48,808 bases of DNA, taken from contig JAJTGQ010000007.1 of NCBI GenBank assembly GCA_021299455.1, positions 1 through 48,808 on the forward strand, written 5' to 3'. A program made the translations under genes and the position numbers. This stretch comes from Flammeovirgaceae bacterium. Its GTDB lineage: Bacteria > Bacteroidota > Bacteroidia > Cytophagales > Cyclobacteriaceae. Positions 40,815-48,662 of this stretch are shown here, piece by piece. How positions within the stretch are numbered: position 1 is the stretch's first letter; the number at the start of each line of letters is the position of its first letter. Below the pieces are notes generated by a model, which had not been told where the DNA came from, ran no database searches, and saw only the letters and a program-made list of their open reading frames with translations.

Positions 40815-41300
40815 ATGAGATGGCGCGTAACACTACCAGCTATTTGCTTACTTCTAAGCTTATCGAATATGAGTTTGGCTCAACAACTATCTAGCAAGTC
40901 AAGCTTCTTTACCATTCGGCTAAAGCCGCATCAAGACTTAAAAAAAGAATTGATGGCCTTTGCAGCGAAAGAAAAACTGAAAGCTGGATTTATTGTAACC
41001 TGTGTAGGGAGCTTAGAACAATCAAATCTTCGGTTTGCTAACCAACCAGCAGGGACGCTACGAAAAGATCATTTTGAAATTCTTTCCTTGGCGGGAACAT
41101 TCTCTGATACGTCCGCCCACTTACATCTATCACTCGCTGATAGTACAGGGGCTACAATGGGCGGCCATCTACTTGACGACAACCTAATCTATACAACGGC
41201 TGAAATAGTAATCGGAGAATTGACTGACATACAGTTTGAGCACGAGAAAGATTCTACCTATGGCTACCATGAACTGTCCGTGAAAAAGCGAAAAAAGTAA
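40815..41300 (+). CDS. PPC/DUF296 domain protein with a signal peptide
   Basis: From the ATG at 40815 the protein is 161 residues: a signal peptide (about 1-21, ICLLLSLSNMSLAQ) and then a single PPC (DUF296) domain. The family core is visible (FFTIRLKPHQDLKKEL, ILSLAGTFSD, HLHLSLAD, GATMGGHLL), including the His residues typical of this fold. Most PPC proteins are cytoplasmic or AT-hook fusions, so an exported form is less usual. It follows menB by 35 bp and may be co-transcribed. The function is unknown. Confidence 0.85.
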   Translation: MRWRVTLPAICLLLSLSNMSLAQQLSSKSSFFTIRLKPHQDLKKELMAFAAKEKLKAGFIVTCVGSLEQSNLRFANQPAGTLRKDHFEILSLAGTFSDTSAHLHLSLADSTGATMGGHLLDDNLIYTTAEIVIGELTDIQFEHEKDSTYGYHELSVKKRKK

Positions 41301-41325
41301 TCACTAAGGTTCAAAGCATCTTACC

Positions 41326-41745
41326 TTATTTCATTTTCATCTGGGCAAAATAGGGATGTTCTGGATTCACAATGAGTTCCTGCCTCAGCGGATGAATTAA
41401 TATATCCATGTCTTCCATTGGTATTGCACCAAGCAACGGTTCGTTGTCTCCTGGAAGCACCATTGCACGACAAGTACATTGCCTGTTCTTAAAACGTACT
41501 TCTACAGGACCCACGACATCGTATTCCTCCAGCGATCCATTCGCCATTTGAGCTTTCCTTTTTTCAATCACTGGAAATTGCAGTTGCGCCTGTATTGTTT
41601 CATTGATGGCAAGCATGTAAGCGCCAGAATCAGCAAGCATGTTAACAGTCATCTGTTTAACCTCATCTTCGCCAATGATGTGACGTTTGGCAAGAATCAA
41701 ATCCTCTCCGTTTATCAACGTAATCGCAGCATATACTAAACCCAT
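41326..41745 (-). CDS. Clan AA (retropepsin-like) aspartic protease family protein
   Basis: This 139-residue protein carries the catalytic-type LADSGAYMLAIN (D-S-G) near residue 38 and a later PLLGAIPMEDMDI hydrophobic-hydrophobic-Gly element. This is the arrangement of single-domain bacterial retropepsin-like proteins that dimerise. There is no signal peptide. The substrate is unknown. It has its own promoter and is convergent with the PPC gene. Confidence 0.8.
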   Translation of the reverse strand: MGLVYAAITLINGEDLILAKRHIIGEDEVKQMTVNMLADSGAYMLAINETIQAQLQFPVIEKRKAQMANGSLEEYDVVGPVEVRFKNRQCTCRAMVLPGDNEPLLGAIPMEDMDILIHPLRQELIVNPEHPYFAQMKMK

Positions 41746-41766
41746 AATTAAAGAAATTTAGTAAAT

Positions 41767-41799
41767 CAAAGATACAATACTTATTCTGGAAATAATCAA
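41767..41799 (-). promoter_or_regulatory. Promoter of the clan AA protease gene
   Basis: On the minus strand TTG (41797-41799) is followed after 22 bp by TATCTTTG (41767-41774), and the ATG lies 21 bp further. Both elements match the Bacteroidota consensus at acceptable spacing. Confidence 0.6.
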
Positions 41800-41809
41800 G
41801 GACTCGCGG

Positions 41810-42676
41810 TTAATATTGCAGCAATACCTTCCAAGCGGCTTCCACATTTCCCTCAGCCAAAAAGCGCTGAGCTAATTGATGTTTTTTATCTGTATCCAGT
41901 GCATAGGTTTCTGCAAACTGATTGCTAAGCTTGAATTGTTCGACACTTTCCGCGTCTGGTAGCTTCTCTATATTACCAAGCATTCCCAAGTCATTTCCAG
42001 TTAATATCTTGCTGTTTCGAATGTGCTCAGGTATTGCATCAATGCCAATTCCTATTTTTTCATTGGGCTTGGGTACTGTAAATACTGCATCGCCACTGGC
42101 TCGAGAATAATAATCACCACCCATGCGAGCAACAGCATCCATTTTGTTTGGATCAATGCGACCTTCCTCATCCAAGGCGGTATCGTCCACGTGCATCAAT
42201 AAGACTTCGCATACTACCAAATTTCCAGCTCCACCTTCTGTACCCAATGGAATCACCTGATTCACTTTACATTCAAAAGAAACGTGCGACTCCCCTACTC
42301 TTGGTGGTTTTACGATAGATGATTCTACCTCCGTGAATCCGGCTTTGACAAATTCATTAACGCCCTTCGGGTACTCGCAACTTGCCAAGGATGTTTGCTG
42401 TACCATTTGATAGTTTACCATATTGATCACCACCTCCGGCACTTCCAATACATTCTCGAGTGTATGCTTCGTTGTATTGTTCCGCACTCTTCTGGAGGGA
42501 GAAAAAACCAGAATAGGTGGATTCATGCTGAACATATTAAAAAAACTAAATGGACTCAGGTTGACATGTCCCCCCCGATCGATAGAGCTAACAAATGCAA
42601 TGGGGCGTGGAGAAACCGAAGCTTGCAAATAGCTCTGTAGTTTTGGAATTTGAATTTCTTTTGGGTCAATGATCAT
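41810..42676 (-). CDS. Flavin reductase-like (FMN-binding split barrel) protein
   Basis: This 288-residue protein has a flavin-reductase-like domain: SPRPIAFVSSIDRGGHVNLSPFSFFN then NPPILVFSPS, and HVSFECKV. A C-terminal extension of about 80 residues follows. Its start overlaps the stop of the small membrane protein gene (TAATG), in the fahA operon. Bacteroidota often keep such a gene with tyrosine-catabolism genes. Its redox substrate is unknown. Confidence 0.82.
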   Translation of the reverse strand: MIIDPKEIQIPKLQSYLQASVSPRPIAFVSSIDRGGHVNLSPFSFFNMFSMNPPILVFSPSRRVRNNTTKHTLENVLEVPEVVINMVNYQMVQQTSLASCEYPKGVNEFVKAGFTEVESSIVKPPRVGESHVSFECKVNQVIPLGTEGGAGNLVVCEVLLMHVDDTALDEEGRIDPNKMDAVARMGGDYYSRASGDAVFTVPKPNEKIGIGIDAIPEHIRNSKILTGNDLGMLGNIEKLPDAESVEQFKLSNQFAETYALDTDKKHQLAQRFLAEGNVEAAWKVLLQY

Positions 42677-43095
42677 TACTTTCTTTTACTTGAAAGACGA
42701 AAAAATGAGGTTGCAAAAACAAGTAGTAAAATACCTGGGAGCAAGAAAACACCATATCTAAAATAAACACCGGTGTGACTGTAAATCCCTTTTGAAAAAT
42801 CATGAATTACTTTTGCCAATATACCACTCGCTGCTAAAAAAAAGATAAGAAGAAGCAACAATCCAACGTTTTTCTTAATCCATTTCTTCTTGCCAAGAAA
42901 GACAATCAATTCGCCAATTAAAAACGCAGTGCCGACAACAATCGATACAGTTATTAATGCTCTTGGAAAAGTTCTCAGATAGGAATACTTAAAAACCCAT
43001 AGCCCAATCTTGCCCAAAAAATTTGGTTTAGCTAATAAAAGAGCATCGATCACAGAAAGCAGGGCAATGATGATGATGTATGAAAATCTCATCCC
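42676..43095 (-). CDS. Hypothetical small membrane protein
   Basis: This protein of about 139 residues has four predicted membrane segments (FSYIIIIALLSVIDALLL, ALITVSIVVGTAFLIGELIV, LLLLLIFFLAASGILAKV, YGVFLLPGILLLVFATSFF) and a basic C-terminus. I use the Met at 43095, 5 bp after the fahA stop; the open frame extends to 43131, which would overlap fahA. No family is recognised. It is co-transcribed between fahA and the flavin reductase. Confidence 0.65.
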   Translation of the reverse strand, partial: GMRFSYIIIIALLSVIDALLLAKPNFLGKIGLWVFKYSYLRTFPRALITVSIVVGTAFLIGELIVFLGKKKWIKKNVGLLLLLIFFLAASGILAKVIHDFSKGIYSHTGVYFRYGVFLLPGILLLVFATSFFRLSSKRK

Positions 43096-43100
43096 TAATT

Positions 43101-44375
43101 TTACAAAGCCGGCAAAATTTTCCCTCTGCACTCTCCAAACCCAATTCTCACACCGTCCTTTTCTGCATGACCTCGCAGTACCACAGTGTCTCCGTCATTA
43201 ATAAATTTGCGTTCGGTGCCATCGGCCAAGTGCATGGGGCGCTGACCATTCCAGGTCAATTCTAACATCGAACCAAATGAACCGGGTGAAGGCCCGCTGA
43301 TCGTACCCGAAGCATACAAATCTCCCACTTGCACGTTGCACCCGTTAACTGTGTGATGCGCCAATTGTTGACAGACATTCCAATACATGTATTTGAAATT
43401 TGACCGACTCACTGTGGTTTCGTCTGACTGCTCTGGCTTAATCAACACCTCCAACGAAATGTCAAAGTTCTTTTCGCCATTTGCTACCAGGTAAGGCAGT
43501 ACCTGTGGAAACTGATCTGGGCCTTTAACCCGAAAAGGTTGAAGCGCATCGAGCGTTACAATCCAGGGTGAAATGGTAGATCCAAAATTCTTAGCTAAAA
43601 ACGGTCCGAGCGGAACGTACTCCCAATTCTGAATATCTCTCGCACTCCAGTCGTTGAATATGACAAAACCAAAAATATGCTCTTCTGCGTCTTTGGTAGA
43701 AATAGATGATCCTAACTTCGTTTCGGTACAGGTGATAAAGGCCATCTCCAATTCGAAGTCGACTTTTTGAGAAGGGCAAAACAACGGAATATCGCTATCC
43801 AATGGTTTAATCTGTCCTTTTGGGCGATGAATGTCAGTACCCGAAACAACAATGGAAGATGCTCTTCCATGATAGCCCACCGGTAAGTGTTTCCAGTTGG
43901 GCAACAATGCATTTTTGGGATCGCGGAACATCGTGCCCACATTGGTGGCGTGTTCTTCGCTGCTGTAAAAATCAGTGTAGTTAGGGATGCGAATCGGTAG
44001 CTGCATCTCCACTTCACTCATCGGAATCAACGCGATCTCACGTGCAGCCACATTCGACTTTAATTCATCGTTGTCATGTTGCAGCAACTCCGAAATCCGT
44101 TCGCGTACTTCCCGGGTTTTCGTTTTGCCTAACCCGATAAAATCATTCAGGTAGCGTTGATTGAAAATACCCACAGGTAGCCCTAGTCCGTCCAGAAATC
44201 CATTCTCATGAAGATAGACCAAGTCAAGCACATGATCACCAATGGCCACACCCACCACAGGCGAGAGGTATTCGGTTTTAAAAATTCCGAAAGGAAGATT
44301 TTGAATCGGAAAATCTGATCCGGCAGGTACTTCTACCCAGGATTTCAGTTTAGGGTTATTGGCTTTAATAGTCAT
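43101..44375 (-). CDS. fahA: Fumarylacetoacetase
   Basis: This 424-residue enzyme performs the last step of tyrosine catabolism, giving fumarate and acetoacetate. It has an N-terminal SH3-like domain (ADFPIQNLPFGIF-like start) and then the hydrolase core with YTDFYSSEEHATNVG, LPVGYHGRASSIVVSG, the metal-site FELEMAFI, IFNDWSARDIQ and SGTISG. The length is normal for the family. It follows DUF2442 by 11 bp in a minus operon. hmgA and hppD are not in the window. Confidence 0.95.
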   Translation of the reverse strand: MTIKANNPKLKSWVEVPAGSDFPIQNLPFGIFKTEYLSPVVGVAIGDHVLDLVYLHENGFLDGLGLPVGIFNQRYLNDFIGLGKTKTREVRERISELLQHDNDELKSNVAAREIALIPMSEVEMQLPIRIPNYTDFYSSEEHATNVGTMFRDPKNALLPNWKHLPVGYHGRASSIVVSGTDIHRPKGQIKPLDSDIPLFCPSQKVDFELEMAFITCTETKLGSSISTKDAEEHIFGFVIFNDWSARDIQNWEYVPLGPFLAKNFGSTISPWIVTLDALQPFRVKGPDQFPQVLPYLVANGEKNFDISLEVLIKPEQSDETTVSRSNFKYMYWNVCQQLAHHTVNGCNVQVGDLYASGTISGPSPGSFGSMLELTWNGQRPMHLADGTERKFINDGDTVVLRGHAEKDGVRIGFGECRGKILPAL

Positions 44376-44386
44376 CGTATATATGT

Positions 44387-44632
44387 TTAGGCTGTTTGAA
44401 GAACAATACTTTCTTCGTAAAGCCTGTCTGGATCAAAATCAATTTCGTCATTCCAAGCTACTGTTCCGGCAATCACTTTTACGTTTCTACATACTGATTC
44501 ATCCATAAGAGAAGTATACACGGGAAAATGTAGATACGATGAAAAGTCAAACTCTTTATGCTCGCCATTTTCAAAAACAATCCTGAGTCGGTAGGGACTT
44601 TTGTAGGTAACAGATTTAACGCGCGGGTTCAT
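44387..44632 (-). CDS. DUF2442 domain protein
   Basis: This 81-residue protein has the typical pattern: VTYKSPYRLRIVFENGEHKEFDF and then VAWNDEIDFDPDRLYEES near the C-terminus. DUF2442 genes are often next to DUF4160 genes, as here (16-bp gap), and the pair has been suspected to be toxin-antitoxin-like without firm proof. It is placed between DUF4160 and fahA. Confidence 0.85.
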   Translation of the reverse strand: MNPRVKSVTYKSPYRLRIVFENGEHKEFDFSSYLHFPVYTSLMDESVCRNVKVIAGTVAWNDEIDFDPDRLYEESIVLQTA

Positions 44633-44648
44633 TACTTAAGAGGATCAA

Positions 44649-44900
44649 TCATAAAAACTTTGTTTCCTGTCGAGACCAATTCCAATTTGCCATTAATTCA
44701 TCCAAATGAATTTCAATCCAGGCAGACACGAGCTTTGCCTTATTTGAAGGCAATGAACCCTCTACGATGTTTCCTTCCGGTATCTGATAAACTGCCTCAA
44801 ACTCTACGTACTTCACATGAATGTGAGGTAGCTTATGTTTCTTTGTGTCAAGGTAGTACATTAACACAATCAGACCATAAAACATGGATATAACGAGCAT
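44649..44900 (-). CDS. DUF4160 domain protein
   Basis: This 83-residue protein has MFYGLIVLMYYLDTKKHKLPHIHV, EGSLPSNKAKLVSAWIEIH and DELMANW, the family signature. Homologues begin with four residues before MFYG, so the Met at 44900 is the start. The -7 element ends only 4 bp upstream, so the message is probably leaderless. It is first of the operon DUF4160-DUF2442-fahA-membrane protein-flavin reductase. Confidence 0.85.
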   Translation of the reverse strand: MLVISMFYGLIVLMYYLDTKKHKLPHIHVKYVEFEAVYQIPEGNIVEGSLPSNKAKLVSAWIEIHLDELMANWNWSRQETKFL

Positions 44901-44904
44901 GTGA

Positions 44905-44968
44905 CAAAGTTATCGATTTTAAATAGATACCTCAAGGTTGTTTCCGACTTGCGCAACCAATATTTTTG
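44905..44968. promoter_or_regulatory. Symmetrical divergent promoter pair (DUF4160 operon / rsmF)
   Basis: Minus strand: TTG (44933-44935), 20 bp, TAACTTTG (44905-44912), 4 bp, ATG. Plus strand: TTG (44938-44940), 20 bp, TATTTTTG (44961-44968), 4 bp, ATG. The two -33 elements abut as CAA-GG-TTG. All spacings are identical on both sides, and the -7 to ATG distance implies leaderless or near-leaderless transcripts. Confidence 0.8.
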
Positions 44969-44972
44969 ACCA

Positions 44973-46334
44973 ATGCAATTTCCTGAGGCCTTTCAAAAAC
45001 GAATGCAAGCTACCCTGGCCGAAGAATGGCCCGCTTTCGAAGCCATTCATCAACAGCCTTCTTTCACCAGCATTCGCCTGAATCCCGGAAAACAAAAAGC
45101 TTACGACCTGCCAAAGATAGCTTGGACAGACTTCGGGTACTTCTTGCCGGAAAGACCTTCTTTTACGCTAGATCCAACCTTCCACGCAGGCACCTACTAT
45201 GTGCAAGAAGCCAGCTCCATGTTTTTGGAACAGGCTGTCAAGCAAACAGTAGATTTGACGCGACCGTTACGCGTACTTGATCTTTGCGCAGCACCGGGTG
45301 GCAAGTCGACACACCTGCTAAGTCTATTGAATCCAGAATCCTTGCTGGTAAGTAATGAAGTCATTCGATCACGTGCTTCTATCCTATCGGAGAATATTCA
45401 AAAATGGGGACATGCAAACGTGGTGGTGACCAACAATGATCCTAAAGACTTTCAGCGACTGAATGGATTTTTTGATGTGATGATAGTGGATGCGCCTTGT
45501 TCGGGAGAAGGTCTGTTTCGTAAAGACCCGAAAGCAATGGAAGAATGGAGCGAAGACAATGTAGCACTTTGCGCGCAACGACAGCAACGTATTTTGGCTG
45601 ATGTGTGGCCGGCACTGAAGCGAGATGGAATTTTAATCTATTGTACGTGTACGTATAATGAAAAAGAGAATGAGGAAAATGTGGGTTGGTTGGTGAGCGA
45701 AGGAAAAGGCGAAAGTTTAAAGTTGAACCTGCCTGTCCGGCAGGCAGGAGTGGAAAGTGATTGGGAGATTGAAGAAATAGTTAAGAATAGGATTTTCGGG
45801 TATCGCTTCTTTCCGCACAAAGTAAAAGGTGAAGGTTTTTTTATTTCCGTACTGCGAAAAAAAGAAGAGGCGGAAGAAGTGTCGATGCGTACCAAGACAC
45901 AATTACCAATGGTTTCCAAAAAAATAGCTGAACGAGTCAACGAATGGTTGCTCCACCCCCATCATTTGATTTTACTCGATGATTTAATAGTAGCATTGCC
46001 AGAGCAATTTAGCACTGAAATCAACTGGCTGGCCAATAATCTAAACGTAGTAACAAAAGGCACAGCAGTGGCTACGCTCAAGCATGAAAAATTAATACCC
46101 GAACATGCTGCAGCACTTTCGCTTGAATTGAATAGAAATCAATTTCCTAAAATCGAATTGTCATTAGATCATGCACTGGCTTATCTCAGGAAGGAAACAC
46201 CTTTGATTGGTGAAGGTCAAAAAGGATTTGCGCTAGTTACTTATCAAACCCATCCGCTCGGTTGGGTAAATCTTTTAGGCAACCGAATCAACAATTTATA
46301 TCCCGCCAATTGGAGGGTGAGGATGGGCGGATGA
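44973..46334 (+). CDS. rsmF: RsmF/NOL1-NOP2-Sun family rRNA (cytosine-C5) methyltransferase
   Basis: This 453-residue SAM-dependent enzyme has motif I LDLCAAPGGKSTHLL (about 108-122), VDAPCSGEGLFRKDPKA with the resolving Cys (about 172-188), and the catalytic TCTYNEKENEENV (about 226-238). A C-terminal PUA-like/RsmF extension follows. It methylates 16S or 23S rRNA; the exact site cannot be told. An extra NLPVRQAGVESD-like stretch near 253-262 is encoded by a palindromic repeat. The start follows the -7 element by 4 bp. Confidence 0.9.
   Translation: MQFPEAFQKRMQATLAEEWPAFEAIHQQPSFTSIRLNPGKQKAYDLPKIAWTDFGYFLPERPSFTLDPTFHAGTYYVQEASSMFLEQAVKQTVDLTRPLRVLDLCAAPGGKSTHLLSLLNPESLLVSNEVIRSRASILSENIQKWGHANVVVTNNDPKDFQRLNGFFDVMIVDAPCSGEGLFRKDPKAMEEWSEDNVALCAQRQQRILADVWPALKRDGILIYCTCTYNEKENEENVGWLVSEGKGESLKLNLPVRQAGVESDWEIEEIVKNRIFGYRFFPHKVKGEGFFISVLRKKEEAEEVSMRTKTQLPMVSKKIAERVNEWLLHPHHLILLDDLIVALPEQFSTEINWLANNLNVVTKGTAVATLKHEKLIPEHAAALSLELNRNQFPKIELSLDHALAYLRKETPLIGEGQKGFALVTYQTHPLGWVNLLGNRINNLYPANWRVRMGG
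45728..45748. repeat. 21-bp palindrome inserted in frame in the rsmF-like gene
   Basis: CCTGCCTG (45728-45735), a short centre, then CAGGCAGG (45741-45748) form a near-perfect palindrome with CCGG at its heart. It encodes LPVRQAG within a charged loop. The same sequence occurs in argG (20672-20692) and half of it in alaS (8658-8669). Confidence 0.7.
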
Positions 46335-46365
46335 AATAGTCTAGCATTAATTAACCAATAATCCA

Positions 46366-47196
46366 TTACTTCAACTTCTTTTTTGGTTTGCCTTGTGCTA
46401 TCTGCTTTGCATTCAAACTACTCACCACCTTCTCTCCCGTTTTAGTTTCGATCTCCTTTCGTGCATTTCCGGCAACTGTTCCACCCTGCTTGGCTATTAC
46501 CTTGCTTTCATCCAAGGTCTTTGGTTTCCTGCTTTTTGAAATCTCGGAGGTTGTTGCTTCTGCCAACATATTCAATACTAGTTCCAAGTTGGTCATGTGA
46601 TCGCGAAGGTTCTCTTTTTTTAACGTCTTGTGTTGTTTGTATTGTTTAACCGATTTTCCACTCCATGCTTTGGTAATAATGTCGGTTAGAACTGCGAAGT
46701 CCATTCCTTTTTTAACTCCTCGCTTTTCCCATTCATCAGTAAGCTCTTTCCGAACCTCAATACTTTTTAATCGTTGGTTTATCCATGATTTGCTATACCC
46801 TTTGGCAAGATAAGTTTCCATTGCACGATCAAAACTTAACTCCGGGTCTTCCGTTTCCTCGATTCGCTCATAGCCAACCTGTGCAAGCCATTGTTTGAAT
46901 GGTTCTGCTTTGGGTGATGGGATAGATTGTATTAATCGCAAAATTTGTGCTGTATCCGCAACGTCCGTGCTATACTTTTTACCATCGGATGACATCATTT
47001 TCAGTTGTCCGATTTTTTCGGACAACTCACTTCCTTCGTTCCTTAGTTTGGTTTTTAGATCGTTCCAATACTTTCTTGGCCTGTCAGTGCCAGTAAGAGC
47101 TTCAATAACATCAATAACAGAAAAGTACCAAAGCTCCCTTTCTTCATCCCAGTGGGTTCTAACCTTCTTAGCTTCAAATAACTTTATATCACTCAT
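46366..47196 (-). CDS. BRO-N / phage-antirepressor-like domain protein
   Basis: This 276-residue protein has an N-terminal BRO-N-like domain (about 1-110: KVRTHWDEERELWYFSVIDVIEALTG, YWNDLKTKLRNEGSEL). A helical middle follows, then a basic C-terminus with GGTVAGNARKEIETKTG. BRO-N domains occur in phage and viral antirepressors and bind DNA. No other phage gene is nearby, so it is probably an isolated, laterally mobile accessory gene. The target is unknown. Confidence 0.8.
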   Translation of the reverse strand: MSDIKLFEAKKVRTHWDEERELWYFSVIDVIEALTGTDRPRKYWNDLKTKLRNEGSELSEKIGQLKMMSSDGKKYSTDVADTAQILRLIQSIPSPKAEPFKQWLAQVGYERIEETEDPELSFDRAMETYLAKGYSKSWINQRLKSIEVRKELTDEWEKRGVKKGMDFAVLTDIITKAWSGKSVKQYKQHKTLKKENLRDHMTNLELVLNMLAEATTSEISKSRKPKTLDESKVIAKQGGTVAGNARKEIETKTGEKVVSSLNAKQIAQGKPKKKLK

Positions 47197-47220
47197 AGTG
47201 CTATCCTATCCTTGTTCAAT

Positions 47221-47228
47221 CAAATTTA
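47221..47228 (-). promoter_or_regulatory. Putative -7 element for the BRO-N gene
   Basis: The minus strand reads TAAATTTG, 24 bp upstream of the ATG. A TTG lies only 15 bp upstream of it, shorter than usual. Confidence 0.35.
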
Positions 47229-47247
47229 TGGTGAATTCAGTTACAAA

Positions 47248-47808
47248 TTACACTCTTAGCAACCCACGAAATCCTCTAGCTGCATAATATGACTCCGCCC
47301 CATTGTGGTACGTAAATACCTGGCCGTAACGAAAATCACAAAATAGGGCGCCACCCAATTTTCTGATTGGAGCAGGCGTCTTCACCCAACTTGAAGTCTT
47401 CGTATCAAATTTTCCTACTTTTTGAAGTGCCTTATACTGGTCTTCTGTTAGTAGCTCTATGCCCATTGCTTCCGCCATCCCTACTGCGCTATCTTTCGGT
47501 TTGTTCTCCTTTCTGGATTCGAGCGCTGCACGGTCGTAACAAATACTCCTTCGGCCAGCCGGACTTTCGCCAGAACAATCACAAAAAATGTATTCGTTTG
47601 TCTTTTTGTCATAACTAATGACATCTGGTTCGCCACCCGTTCGCTCCATTTCATTTAGAGACCAAAGTTTATCGGGTGAATCTCTCAGCTTCTGCAGAAG
47701 ATCTTTCCACACCAAATCTGCATGATGACTGCTGTTTTTCGAGAAACGATCACCCAATAGTGTTAGCAATTGATTCGTTTGTCGGGAAGACAACCTGTTC
47801 TTACTCAT
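47248..47808 (-). CDS. DUF4256 domain protein
   Basis: From the ATG at 47808 the protein is 186 residues and matches DUF4256 along its length: LLTLLGDRFSKN, MERTGGEPDVI, FCDCSGESPAGRRSICYDR, GIELLTEDQYKALQKVGKFD, GGALFCDFRYGQVFTYHNGAESYY. An in-frame TTG three codons upstream is less likely. It is cytoplasmic and of unknown function. It lies 51 bp upstream of the BRO-N gene on the same strand. Confidence 0.88.
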   Translation of the reverse strand: MSKNRLSSRQTNQLLTLLGDRFSKNSSHHADLVWKDLLQKLRDSPDKLWSLNEMERTGGEPDVISYDKKTNEYIFCDCSGESPAGRRSICYDRAALESRKENKPKDSAVGMAEAMGIELLTEDQYKALQKVGKFDTKTSSWVKTPAPIRKLGGALFCDFRYGQVFTYHNGAESYYAARGFRGLLRV

Positions 47809-47883
47809 ACATTTCAATGTTTACAAAGCACTAAATAAATTCAAAAACAACTTCTACTTCACACTTTGGCTTCCGCGCCAGCG

Positions 47884-48645
47884 TCACCAAGCGTTTGGTA
47901 ACATTACGCCTTTTACGAACACTGACCACCAATCGAAAGTTGGTAAGAGGTAGAACGCCAACTGGCTGGCAACAAAAATCAACAGACAGTAAGTGAGCGT
48001 TTTAGTTTCTCGATTGTTCTTGAAATCTATATAAAGCAACACTGCCAAAATCAAATCGATCATTAGCATAGACACAAAATAGGGTGAACTGCCCAGCAAA
48101 CGATTTATCCCTAAGTTGATGAATATAATTCTGTCTACCGATGGGCCCAGCAGTATCAAAGCGGTTGCCAGCATGTACCTCGCGTGCTTAGCTGATTGTT
48201 TTCTGTACCAAATTGCCAGTAAATAAAACGTTGCAAACACAAACAACGCAACAATTGTAGCCGGATTGGTTGATGCTTTCTTTAAAATCTCAAACTCACT
48301 CAAGTTATTGAGACCTGCCGAAGCTGCCTCTGTGAGTCTTGCAATCTTTCGGTGATACTCACTTCTCGCCAACAACCATGCGCTCAACAAAACCAATGGC
48401 ACCAGCACATAGCTTACTTTACCGAGAAACCGATGCGTTGCCAGTTTTTTATACTTGATCAAAAAGGGTTGCGCTATCAACATCAAAATCCACAAACCCA
48501 TTAGCAAGAAATGGATATGAATGATGGGAGTTTTGATATCCAGTAGCTTAACGAAGTAGGTTTGATAAAACCCAGCAAAGGCTAAAACGATAAAAAGGAG
48601 AAACCAATAGCCAAGATTGTGGTAGGTGAATTGTTTTGCTTGCAT
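47884..48645 (-). CDS. Hypothetical polytopic membrane protein
   Basis: This 253-residue protein has about seven hydrophobic segments, beginning at YWFLLFIVLAFAGFYQTYF and HIHFLLMGLWILMLIAQPFL. A conserved-looking HRFLGKVSYVLVPLVLLSAWLL and KHARYMLATALILLGPSVDRIIF follow. The His pairs (HIHF, HRFLGK, KHARYM) resemble DUF2306-like or cytochrome-like membrane proteins, but I cannot assign a family. It is a monocistronic gene. Confidence 0.7.
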   Translation of the reverse strand: MQAKQFTYHNLGYWFLLFIVLAFAGFYQTYFVKLLDIKTPIIHIHFLLMGLWILMLIAQPFLIKYKKLATHRFLGKVSYVLVPLVLLSAWLLARSEYHRKIARLTEAASAGLNNLSEFEILKKASTNPATIVALFVFATFYLLAIWYRKQSAKHARYMLATALILLGPSVDRIIFINLGINRLLGSSPYFVSMLMIDLILAVLLYIDFKNNRETKTLTYCLLIFVASQLAFYLLPTFDWWSVFVKGVMLPNAW

Positions 48646-48662
48646 TTTACACGATTATTCCT

